From Thermosipho japonicus (GTDB lineage Bacteria; Thermotogota; Thermotogae; Thermotogales; Fervidobacteriaceae), in NCBI RefSeq assembly GCF_014201655.1, contig NZ_JACHEX010000003.1, positions 62,001 to 126,000 on the forward strand: a DNA stretch of 64,000 bases, in the 5' to 3' direction. Position 1 is the stretch's first letter. The number at the start of each line of letters is the position of its first letter. The position numbers were made by a program, and so were the translations under genes. A model generated the notes under the pieces. It had not been told where the DNA came from. It did no database searches and worked only from the letters and a program-made list of their open reading frames with translations. Of this stretch, positions 44,621-52,972 are shown one piece after another.

Positions 44621-45358
44621 TTATTCTCCAGAATAATAAACTGCTTTATCCAATTGTCTAAATAAAAATGATATAAGACTTAAAATCTCAAGACATTCTT
44701 GTTTATCTATAGGCCAATCCAAAGCTGGTTCATGAGCAGTTGGATTCCTAATAGCTCTCATTAACCCACTAGATAAAAACTTCACTCCATCCTGAACGTT
44801 TTCATCGGTATCAGTTTCACAACGAGTTATTTTGAGTACTCCTTTACAACCCCAAACTTCCATCATTAGACTAGCCCCTTCTTTATTACTACATGCTTTT
44901 TCTTTAACTGCTTTATTGTATGCCTTACTTGCTTCAAAAACCGCATGAAAATAATTTTTTTGTAAAAAAAGTTTTCTAGCATGTTTTACCACTTCTGAAT
45001 GAAAATTTCTTGCATTAAACTCGTTTAAATCTTGCTCTTTTAAAGAAAAATCACTAATACCATTTTCTTTCAATATACTTATTACTCCTTCTTTAAGTTG
45101 TTCATTGGAAACTAATTTCATACAAAAATCAACCAATAATTTGTTTTTTGCATCTATAGACAATCCACTTTGCTTTCCTAAAGTCATAATCCAATCATAA
45201 ATAAGTTTTGCTCTTGATGAAGTAATATTTTCATTAGGAAATTCTTCACGTTCAAAGTTAAAAATAGCTTCGGCTATTCTGTTTATTTCATTTATAGTTG
45301 TATCATACTTTAATAAGTCACCAACTTCTACAGCAATAATCTTGTAATTTAATTTCAA
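44621..45358 (-). CDS. Ymh/TIGR02391-family HEPN protein
   Basis: 245 residues starting at TTG (45358), after GAGGTGAAAAT. The C-terminal half matches the Hypoth_Ymh (TIGR02391) family: HARKLFLQKNYFHAVFEASKA, then GVKFLSSGLMRAIRNPTAHEP. RNPTAH is an Rx4H motif, the catalytic signature of HEPN ribonucleases. Such proteins are frequent in defense islands and are suspected toxins or abortive-infection effectors. It lies 35 bases after a broken DUF3644 gene (also HEPN) and 59 bases before the GT51 gene, in one minus-strand operon. Confidence 0.8.
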   Translation of the reverse strand: MKLNYKIIAVEVGDLLKYDTTINEINRIAEAIFNFEREEFPNENITSSRAKLIYDWIMTLGKQSGLSIDAKNKLLVDFCMKLVSNEQLKEGVISILKENGISDFSLKEQDLNEFNARNFHSEVVKHARKLFLQKNYFHAVFEASKAYNKAVKEKACSNKEGASLMMEVWGCKGVLKITRCETDTDENVQDGVKFLSSGLMRAIRNPTAHEPALDWPIDKQECLEILSLISFLFRQLDKAVYYSGE

Positions 45359-45393
45359 ATTTTCACCTCACTTTCCATAAATTCAGGAAACAT

Positions 45394-46442
45394 TTATAGA
45401 TTTTTACCAAAAATCTTTTTATATTCCTCTTTGTTAGCTAATTTGTCTATTAAAAAATCTATCCATTCTTGTGTATAAACATACTGCCCGAAAGCTTCAT
45501 CATAGTAGCAATATTTTTCATTGGTTCTAAATGGGTCCTTTGCTCCATTTTTAGGCCTTATCTTGTAATATTTCCAACATTTTGAATGATGATAGCTTGC
45601 TGTAAATTTCCAATCTTTTGGCATTTTATTTTTAAGTGCTTCATAGACTTTTTTAGCAACTTTACTGGGCCTAAATTCACCATTACTTCTTTTTTCTTTA
45701 ATTGCTATCAAGAATTTCTTGTACAGTTTCATTTCTTTAGGTTTGGATGGATCGTATTTAATAAATTCTATAGCTACATCTGATGTTTTTTCTCTATTTC
45801 CAACTTTAGGTATTAAAAAAACTCTAAAACTAAATTTTGGATCTGAAAATATATTCGATGGCAAAGCGCTATGGTATTTATCAATATATTTTTTTACACC
45901 TTCATATTCCTTTGCCACTTTTTTTCTCTCAAGGCCTGTTTTTGCTTTTCTTTGTAATATGATGAAAATTGTAAAGCAAATACCAGATTTTCTTTTAAGG
46001 CATATTTTTCTCCAAATTCTTTTTCTATGAGATTTTCGTAATTAATTAACATAGCTTGACATTCACCGAAAATATCCATATCAAGCTCTGGTAGAAAGCG
46101 ATGTTCTATTTTGTTTCTTAATTTTACAAAAAACTATAAATTCTTGCGTTCAGGTGGATTGTTATTTTTAAAATATTTATTTAAACATTTTTTTAATTCC
46201 CATGCTTTTTTCTCACTATCAACTCTTATATACCTTCCACCTTTGTTTTTGTAAAAATACTTTACTTTTTGTCTTTCAAAAATTGCATGAAAAAGAGAAG
46301 TCCAGGCAATAATCATTAAAACTATGTACCCACCAGAACGAAAAGTCATATTCGGTTTATTGTATATTTCTACTGCCAAAAGTGCTGATTCTCTCGACTT
46401 TTGAAGTAAGAATTTTACTTTTTTTGATAACCTTTTTCCCAA
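45394..46442 (-). pseudogene. DUF3644 HEPN gene broken by an amber codon and a frameshift
   Basis: The minus strand from 46442 reads KSRESALLAVEIYNKPN, FRSGGYIVLMIIAW and PPERKNL. After an in-frame TAG (46136-46134) it continues FFVKLRNKIEHRFLPELD and ends at 45894. RNKIEH is an HEPN Rx4H motif. A one-base shift in an A-run near 45920 leads into VAKEYEGVKKYIDKYHSALPS, continuing to 45394. Read through, the three pieces form one DUF3644-like protein of about 348 residues. The TAG replaces a codon just before the HEPN motif. Probably a pseudogene; recoding or sequencing error are the alternatives. Confidence 0.75.
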
Positions 46443-46618
46443 TTTTAGACACCTTCTTTCTATAAATTAACTTATAACCATTTCATATGTTTTTCAAAAA
46501 CCAAAACATCTAAAAATTTTGCTCTATTCAATTTATTAGTATTGATTTACTAGTAAACAATGAAATATCTCTGTATAAGACTTTCTTATTTTTTAATTAC
46601 TGAAGATATAGAAGGATT

Positions 46619-48376
46619 TTATCTTCCATAATCGTCTTGCTTATTTAATAACTTTTCTATAATATCGCGTAACTTATTTATTTTATCCCCATTTATCATT
46701 TTTTCCGAATATTTAACCATTATATTCAAAGGTTTTTGCCTATTTTCATTAGGTTTTTCAATGCTTAAGTATCCCTCTATATCAGGATCAAAATAATATA
46801 TCTCATTGGTAAATTCATTTTTACTCTTTTCTATAAAAGAATTGATCAATTCATGAATTTCAGAATCTCTGTCTTTGTCCATTATTATAGAATGTTCTAT
46901 TCCTAATAATTTAAATAAATTCATATATCTATGAATGTTATATTTTCCCATTGAATCCAAAAAATATATGTGTTTTTGCTTTAAATCAATCCATTTTGTA
47001 TTTAGTAAAAAATCAAAAAATACTTTCTCGGTTGCGCCTTCACAAATAATCACGTGTTTAGCAAAAAACAATTTTGCTCTTTCACTGTCAATCCACAAAA
47101 AATATTTAAAGGATTCTTCTTTTAGCTTATATTCCATATCATCATCTTTCTGGGCAAGTTTTCTACTTTCTATTTTTCTTTTCAGAGATTCAGGTGTCTT
47201 ATCATCATGCAATATCTTAGAAAAGAATTTGAACATCGATGTGTTCTCACCTAACAAGGTTTCTATTTTAGATTCATTGATTTGATAAACTTTTGTTTCT
47301 TTATCTTTCTTAACTCTTATAAGAGTAGATAATTTATTTATATTTTTGCTAACAAATATTGGAGAATGTGTTGTTATTATAACCTGGGTATCTTCCAATT
47401 CGGAAAGTTTATCCAATTCTACATTCAATCTCTCTTGTTGTGAAGGATGCAAAAATACTTCTGGCTCTTCAAAAAGGAGCAAAGTAAAATCTGGAGAAAA
47501 ATCTTTTTTATTTGTTTTTTCAAATGTTTTTGAAGTATATTTTGATGATAATTTTATTATTGTATAAATTAAATGCCTTTGTAATCCTTGACCAAATAAA
47601 TTAATACTAAGTTCTTCACCTAAATTTTCGTCTTCCATATAGTGCGAAATTAAAGTTTTGACAATTTCGTCTATTTCTATAGGTTTAACATTTATTCCAA
47701 ATTTTACTCCCCATCCATCAATTTCTTTATTAATTTCCTCAATTAATTTTGAAATAGAAATTCCATCAACAGTCTCATTTTTAAAGTTTTTATTAAACTT
47801 TTCAAAAGCTTCTCCTAAGGTATCATAGCTACGACTTTTTTGAATTATTTTATTAATAACAAAATTCAAAACTTTTCTAAAAGGAGAAGGTCCACTTGTT
47901 TTAAGAGATTCATCTATCTTGCTAATCGCTGGAATATAAATAACTGTACCCAATTTTGCCTGAGAAATATTTCTCGCTCCATAGAAAAAATTAGATGATA
48001 ACATTCCATTTTCATAAGCGAAAATATTACTTTGATTAGTTTTTATTTTTGAACTAAACTTATTATCTTTAGTTTTTAAAATCTTTCTTACTTTTAAAAT
48101 TCTATCATCACTTTGGTATTCCTCTTTCAACATGGACTGTTCTTCTTTCGTAGTTAAATATTCTATCTCTATCCAACTTTCTTGATCATCTGTGTCAAAT
48201 TTAGGAAAATCCCTGTTTGGATCATATTTAAAATCATCATAAAATATTCTTAACGCACTAATAATGTTTGTTTTTCCAACATTGTTTTCTCCTATAAGCA
48301 ATGAATAATTCTTCAATTCTATACTTACATCTTTTATTGAACGAAAGTTATGAATATGGATCCTTCTTATTTTCAT
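46619..48376 (-). CDS. OLD-family ATP-dependent nuclease (AAA + TOPRIM)
   Basis: 585 residues from the ATG at 48376, six bases after GGGG. The N-terminal ABC-type ATPase has HNFRSIKD, Walker A GENNVGKT (Lys35), a signature region near SINLFGQGLQR, Walker B LLFEEPEVFLHP and an H-loop ITTHSP. The C-terminal TOPRIM domain has VIICEGATEKVFF and IIMDKDRD, the metal-binding acidic residues. OLD nucleases act in phage exclusion, and the related GajA works with a UvrD-like helicase; no helicase is present, so this is not a complete Gabija system. It follows a metallophosphoesterase gene by 26 bases and shares its promoter. Confidence 0.85.
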   Translation of the reverse strand: MKIRRIHIHNFRSIKDVSIELKNYSLLIGENNVGKTNIISALRIFYDDFKYDPNRDFPKFDTDDQESWIEIEYLTTKEEQSMLKEEYQSDDRILKVRKILKTKDNKFSSKIKTNQSNIFAYENGMLSSNFFYGARNISQAKLGTVIYIPAISKIDESLKTSGPSPFRKVLNFVINKIIQKSRSYDTLGEAFEKFNKNFKNETVDGISISKLIEEINKEIDGWGVKFGINVKPIEIDEIVKTLISHYMEDENLGEELSINLFGQGLQRHLIYTIIKLSSKYTSKTFEKTNKKDFSPDFTLLLFEEPEVFLHPSQQERLNVELDKLSELEDTQVIITTHSPIFVSKNINKLSTLIRVKKDKETKVYQINESKIETLLGENTSMFKFFSKILHDDKTPESLKRKIESRKLAQKDDDMEYKLKEESFKYFLWIDSERAKLFFAKHVIICEGATEKVFFDFLLNTKWIDLKQKHIYFLDSMGKYNIHRYMNLFKLLGIEHSIIMDKDRDSEIHELINSFIEKSKNEFTNEIYYFDPDIEGYLSIEKPNENRQKPLNIMVKYSEKMINGDKINKLRDIIEKLLNKQDDYGR

Positions 48377-48402
48377 ATTCAACCCCTTTTCCTATTAATT
48401 AC

Positions 48403-48888
48403 CTAATGCACACCTTTTGAACCTCCCGCAAGTGTGGAAACATCTCTGTTATATATATCAAATCTATGACCATGTTCAACCCATAGATTACCCTCACAAT
48501 AATAGGGAAATATTAATTTTCTTTTTTCATCAATGTCGTATTTATCTGTTAATTGGATTGGGCCAAAAGGAAATGGAGCAGCTTTGTAGACTAACTTTGC
48601 AAAAGGAAGGGAATCATGATTGCCGGGGATATAAATTATCTTTTTTCCTGTTTCTTTTAATTTAAGTAAAACTTTCCATAAATCAACATACATTTGTAGA
48701 ATTTTTTCAACTTTACATTGCCATAGTTCAAATAAATCGCCTGCTATAATTATCTTTTCCATTTCCTCATCTTTTTCAATATATTCAAGAAAGGCTATAA
48801 ATTTTTCAAAATTACCGGAGGTATAAAAATCATCAGCATCAGACATGTCACCGATGTGTAAATCGCTCACAATAACCGATTTACTCAT
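48403..48888 (-). CDS. Metallophosphoesterase (LpxH-like), short form
   Basis: 161 residues; the ATG at 48888 is preceded by a G-rich site (GGGGGGATAGGG). Metal-binding motifs SDLHIGD, AGDLFE, PGNHD and HGHRFD are all present, so the calcineurin-like site could be complete, although relatives such as LpxH are about 240 residues and the end (AGGSKGVH) is abrupt. The first 102 codons are nearly identical to the truncated copy at 356-661. It is the first gene of a unit with the OLD nuclease. Natural short form or C-terminal truncation cannot be decided from the sequence. Confidence 0.75.
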   Translation of the reverse strand: MSKSVIVSDLHIGDMSDADDFYTSGNFEKFIAFLEYIEKDEEMEKIIIAGDLFELWQCKVEKILQMYVDLWKVLLKLKETGKKIIYIPGNHDSLPFAKLVYKAAPFPFGPIQLTDKYDIDEKRKLIFPYYCEGNLWVEHGHRFDIYNRDVSTLAGGSKGVH

Positions 48889-48894
48889 CCCTAT
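48583..48894 (-). repeat. Right arm of the long inverted duplication
   Basis: Partner of 350-661 on the opposite strand, with about four differences in the coding part. Identity ends at the codon for Lys102 on one side and about six bases before the start codon on the other, while the promoter hexamers beyond are conserved in position only. Confidence 0.9.
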
Positions 48895-48921
48895 CCCCCC
48901 ATAAAAAATAACCTCAGCTTA

Positions 48922-48951
48922 ATACTATCACAAATACGTTTTGAAAGTCAA
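48922..48951 (-). promoter_or_regulatory. Promoter of the metallophosphoesterase-OLD unit
   Basis: Minus-strand TTGACT (48951-48946) and TAGTAT (48927-48922), spacer 18 bases. Hexamers and spacing are identical to those at 287-316, with a different spacer sequence. Confidence 0.65.
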
Positions 48952-49285
48952 GTTCTCATAACCTTAATTTCACACATTATTAACTAATATTTTCTTAAGA
49001 TTATTCATATTTGCTTATATACAAAAATTAAAAAGAAAAAGTATTAATTTTCTATAAAAGAGTAACCTTTGCAAATACTAACAAGGAAAAATTTACAAGA
49101 GAAGAGTCATGGAAGAATATAAAATATTAGAAAGACGACAAATTTTACAAGTTACAATAATACAAAAGGTAATACAATTACAGAAAAAATACTTCAGAAT
49201 ATACAAAAAAATAGGGTAACAAAGAAATAACATATTCAAAACTTGTGATAAAAATAGAAAAATACAAGCTATTTCATATCGGAGG
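48952..49285. other. Gene-free interval
   Basis: AT-rich gap between the defense unit and cluster 2. A possible 36-codon frame (49109-49219, plus strand) has no ribosome site and no recognisable family. No clear terminator for the cluster 2 operon was found. Confidence 0.4.
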
Positions 49286-50701
49286 TTATCTAAGTCCCAC
49301 ATTTTTTAAATAATTAAAAATCATTCTAAATATGCTTTTAATGTAGTCAATATTAAAAAGTATAAACAATATTATTGACAAAACTTGGATATAAATTCCA
49401 TAGCTCTCAATATAATTTGAAAAAAGACTTACTACAACCAACAATATGTTGATATTCAAAACTTTCCAATTAACTTTTATTTTAAAATACCTTCTTGTTT
49501 GCCTCAATCTTAAAACCCACATTACAAAAAATGCTACCATCGTTGAAATTGCCGCTGCTTGTGCACCTATCATTGGTATAAAAGCTATGTTAATTCCAAT
49601 ATTTGTAAGTGCTCCATATACGGATGTTGTAAATGCTCCTTTTGATTCTTTGCTTGCAATATATCCAACCCCATAAAATGATGAAAATGATGAAAATAAT
49701 GCTCCAAGCATCAAAAATGGTAAAAACATCCATGCTTTTTCAAATTCATTTCCTACCATTATTTTTACAAAAGGTCTCATAATTATTGAAAATAGCAATA
49801 ATACTATTATCAAACTCGAACTTAAATAATAAAAGACTGTAGAATAAAATTTATCTCTATCATCTTTGTCATACTGCTTTACTGCAGATACCTGCCAGGC
49901 TTGATAAAATATTCCATTTAAAACACTTAACAATGCCATAAATTTGTACGATACTGCATACAACCCAGATGCAGCAAAACCTAGAAAATAAATTAGCAAA
50001 TATCTGTCTGAAACATTCATTATCCACCATGATAAATCGTTTGGTACAAATGGCAAAGAATATTTTATCATTTCTTTCAGCATACTTTTTGATACATATT
50101 TAAAAGAAATTTCTTTGTATAAATTCCCGGCTATTATCAAATAAATGTTTGTAATTAATTGGGCCAATAGATAAGCTTGTATATATCCTATTACATCTTT
50201 TTTATAAACTGCAACCAAAAGTATTCCAAATGTTGCAAAACTAAAAGTATTTATTATATCACTTGTTGCATATACAAGCATTTTTTCTTTTGCTCTTAAG
50301 TAATTTTTATTAATTACACTTAATATTGAAAAAACTATTGAAAAAAATAGGTAATATTTTGTTTGTTGAAAAAAGCTGTTTATTCTTTCAAGCAGTGGAA
50401 ATAGTAAAAGAAAAAATATGGCTGAAAAAAATACCACCGAATAAGCGGAGGTAAGTATTTTTTTATTCTTTTCTAAATTAGATTCTGCAGCAAATCTAAA
50501 AACTGCTGCTGCGATTTCAAATGAAAGAAATATCGTTAGCAAGCTAATCGTAGTAGAAAAAAAATCTATCTTTCCATACGAAGTTTTATTTAAAACTCTT
50601 GTAAAGATTGGAAGCAAAAAAAATGATATTGTTTTTGAACCAAATGTACCTAATGATATCCATAACGTGTTTTTGGCAAGATGTTTGTATTTATTATTCA
50701 T
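49286..50701 (-). CDS. Wzx-type polysaccharide flippase
   Basis: 471 residues with about 14 hydrophobic segments. The N-terminus HLAKNTLWISLGTFGSKTIS and LLPIFTRVLNKTSYGKID are typical of the polysaccharide-synthesis flippase family. It would flip the lipid-linked repeat unit for the Wzy-like polymerase at 61543. Last gene of cluster 2 in this window, four bases after the stop of the upstream gene. Distinct from the flippase of cluster 1. Confidence 0.9.
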   Translation of the reverse strand: MNNKYKHLAKNTLWISLGTFGSKTISFFLLPIFTRVLNKTSYGKIDFFSTTISLLTIFLSFEIAAAVFRFAAESNLEKNKKILTSAYSVVFFSAIFFLLLFPLLERINSFFQQTKYYLFFSIVFSILSVINKNYLRAKEKMLVYATSDIINTFSFATFGILLVAVYKKDVIGYIQAYLLAQLITNIYLIIAGNLYKEISFKYVSKSMLKEMIKYSLPFVPNDLSWWIMNVSDRYLLIYFLGFAASGLYAVSYKFMALLSVLNGIFYQAWQVSAVKQYDKDDRDKFYSTVFYYLSSSLIIVLLLFSIIMRPFVKIMVGNEFEKAWMFLPFLMLGALFSSFSSFYGVGYIASKESKGAFTTSVYGALTNIGINIAFIPMIGAQAAAISTMVAFFVMWVLRLRQTRRYFKIKVNWKVLNINILLVVVSLFSNYIESYGIYIQVLSIILFILFNIDYIKSIFRMIFNYLKNVGLR

Positions 50702-50705
50702 TCAA

Positions 50706-51836
50706 TCACCTTTTATTAGACAAATAAATATAGAAAATAAATCCTCTTATTTTTATTAATAGCTTTTTTATAAACTTATTTTTAGGCAACATTCTATAGA
50801 AAAACTTTAATAATCTTATTCTTTTATTAAAAATTTCTCGATTAGAATACTTTAAGCCATATCCTATAGGTTGTGATTTAACTAAATCTTCTATTTTTGC
50901 TTCTTTAAAAAGAATATCTTTTTTAATATCACTAAACATTTCTAATCCTTTTTGTGAATTAATAGAAACTATAGCAATTTTATTTTCAGATTTTACTCCC
51001 CAATTGTCCCCAACTGAAATATCAGAATACTCAATTCCAAATAGTTTTTTACAATTTAAACATCCTTCTGGAACAAAAAAATAATCATTTTCGAAAAAAA
51101 AGTTGTTTGCATCTAACTCTATACTCTCAACATTATTTTTAATTTTGATAACGCCAGGCCTTTTTTCCCCGTATCTAGATCTATAACTTACAATATTATC
51201 AATTACAAAGTGTGGATATTTTCTATTTATAAAATCTATTAAACCATTTTTCATTCTTCCAATAGTACAAACTAGAGAAATTGATAAATATATATTTTCC
51301 AAGTTATATTTTTTTATAAATTTTTTCAAAGCAACATTATGACATGGAAGTCCAACAAAAGCAACAGATTTAAACTTTTTTATTCTATCAATATTTACAA
51401 GCATTCTAGAAGTTTGGTAATAAGAACCAGAATGAAGTAGAATTTCATTCTTAGATGTTATAAAATCACCATAAACATTCAAGTTTTTATCAAAATGAGC
51501 TACTAGCGCGGCGTCAATTTTAGAATTTTCAAATAAACTATAGAGAATTGTTGATACAATTCCTCCACTAGAAGAGTTCATTAATATATTTTTATTTTTT
51601 GATGAAGCAATTATGACTTTTTTTACTAAATTTAAATTCTCACTCTTAGCGATTTCATTAGTTGGACATGTATCCAAGCAAGCACCACAATTGACACAAA
51701 GCTTTTCATCAACCTTTGGAATTATACCAATATTTGATTTTTCAGTAATATTTATGCATTTCTTAGGACACACATTTTCGCATAAGCCACAACCAATACA
51801 ATTTATTCCTATTTTATCCATAACATTATTTTTCAT
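50706..51836 (-). CDS. Ferredoxin-type F420 hydrogenase/dehydrogenase beta-subunit-like protein
   Basis: 376 residues from the ATG at 51836, with GAGGGTG upstream. Two 4Fe-4S motifs open the protein (CIGCGLCENVCPKKC and CVNCGACLDTCP). The FrhB-type domain follows (SSSGGIVSTILYSLF, VGLPCHNVALKKF, PEGCLNCKKLFG, SDISVGDNWG). In polysaccharide loci this family regularly accompanies polysaccharide pyruvyl transferases, and here it overlaps such a gene by 11 bases. It may carry out a redox step on a sugar or its substituent; the exact reaction is not known. Confidence 0.85.
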   Translation of the reverse strand: MKNNVMDKIGINCIGCGLCENVCPKKCINITEKSNIGIIPKVDEKLCVNCGACLDTCPTNEIAKSENLNLVKKVIIASSKNKNILMNSSSGGIVSTILYSLFENSKIDAALVAHFDKNLNVYGDFITSKNEILLHSGSYYQTSRMLVNIDRIKKFKSVAFVGLPCHNVALKKFIKKYNLENIYLSISLVCTIGRMKNGLIDFINRKYPHFVIDNIVSYRSRYGEKRPGVIKIKNNVESIELDANNFFFENDYFFVPEGCLNCKKLFGIEYSDISVGDNWGVKSENKIAIVSINSQKGLEMFSDIKKDILFKEAKIEDLVKSQPIGYGLKYSNREIFNKRIRLLKFFYRMLPKNKFIKKLLIKIRGFIFYIYLSNKR

Positions 51837-52968
51837 CTTTTGCACCCTCTTTGTTAATCGCATTTAATATAAAGCTTTTTGAACGACCAATCAAAGTTTC
51901 GATCTTTTTGCTATTTCCAGTTATATTCATCTGAATTTTGTTCAATTTAAAGTATTCATGATATTTATCATAAATAATGTTATTTTCTAAATTATAAAAT
52001 TTTAGAATATTTTCAATTCTCAAATTGTATTTTGAATGTGCAAAAGTCAAAAAGGGTCTTTCAAAAATTAAAGAAAAAGAAGTTCCATGAAAAGAATTCG
52101 TTAAAACATATGAAGCATTCGAAAATAATTTAACAAAATCTTCAGGACCAGCATTATTAATATTAATGAATTTGTTTTTATCTTTATAAACTCTAAAAAA
52201 AGGAATTTCAATAGAATAAACCGGAAGTTTTGTTCGCTTTGATAAATTTAAAGCAAATTGAACTAGATTTTCATTATATTCTAACATGTAAATCAAAATA
52301 TAGTTTTTATGTTTTGTTTCAAACTTAGATTGATCTGCAACTTCTAACCATTCATTTTTTGAAAGTAAAAAAACCGGATCTAAAACAACATAAATATCAT
52401 TCCTTTTGGAAATATTGCTTAAGAGTTCTTTACTTTTCTCTTCTCTTAAAGAAATTGCATCAAACTTTGGTACTGCATTTTCGAATAAATTAATTACTTC
52501 TCCTGGAACTTCGTTTTTCCCCAAACTAGCAGCATAAGATATTTTTATCAAATTTGGAATATCAAAATTTAATAAATAATCATTCAAATATTCACCTACT
52601 ATATAATAATTCCAAACTTGATCACTCCCAACAATAACAATATCAAAATTATAGAGTTCTTTTATTAATTCAGATGTATTTTTTAATTCTTTTGTTAATT
52701 TAAAATTGTTGTTTATAAAATCACTAAATTTCAACACAACTTCTTTTTTAGATATTAAAGTGAGAAAATTTCTTATAATGGATTTAGGATGAAGAGAACC
52801 TTTAAAAATTTTTAATTCATAAATTTTTTTTAACTTATCAGGTACATAATTAATAATACTTACATCAGAATTAGAATGTTTTTTTATAAATGTGTATTCT
52901 GCAAACATTTGAAGTATAGCTCCATAATTAACAGCCCAATTAAAAGTTAAAATCCCAATTTTTTTCAT
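51826..52968 (-). CDS. Polysaccharide pyruvyl transferase family protein
   Basis: 380 residues from the ATG at 52968, after GGAGGT; an earlier in-frame ATG lies inside the preceding gene. Family motifs: GILTFNWAVNYGAILQ at the N-terminus, VGSDQVWNYY, ISYAASLG, ISLREEKS and TNSFHGTSFSLIF. These enzymes add pyruvate ketals from phosphoenolpyruvate to sugars of the exopolysaccharide. Overlap with the ferredoxin-type gene downstream suggests coupled expression and function. Confidence 0.88.
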   Translation of the reverse strand: MKKIGILTFNWAVNYGAILQMFAEYTFIKKHSNSDVSIINYVPDKLKKIYELKIFKGSLHPKSIIRNFLTLISKKEVVLKFSDFINNNFKLTKELKNTSELIKELYNFDIVIVGSDQVWNYYIVGEYLNDYLLNFDIPNLIKISYAASLGKNEVPGEVINLFENAVPKFDAISLREEKSKELLSNISKRNDIYVVLDPVFLLSKNEWLEVADQSKFETKHKNYILIYMLEYNENLVQFALNLSKRTKLPVYSIEIPFFRVYKDKNKFININNAGPEDFVKLFSNASYVLTNSFHGTSFSLIFERPFLTFAHSKYNLRIENILKFYNLENNIIYDKYHEYFKLNKIQMNITGNSKKIETLIGRSKSFILNAINKEGAKDEK

Positions 52969-52972
52969 AAAA

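Noticed and set aside
46619-48376. Gabija system (GajA)
   Set aside because: The OLD-type nuclease fits, but no UvrD-like GajB helicase is adjacent on either side.
49109-49219. Possible 36-residue lysine-rich peptide
   Set aside because: No ribosome site, no promoter, and composition as expected for random AT-rich sequence.
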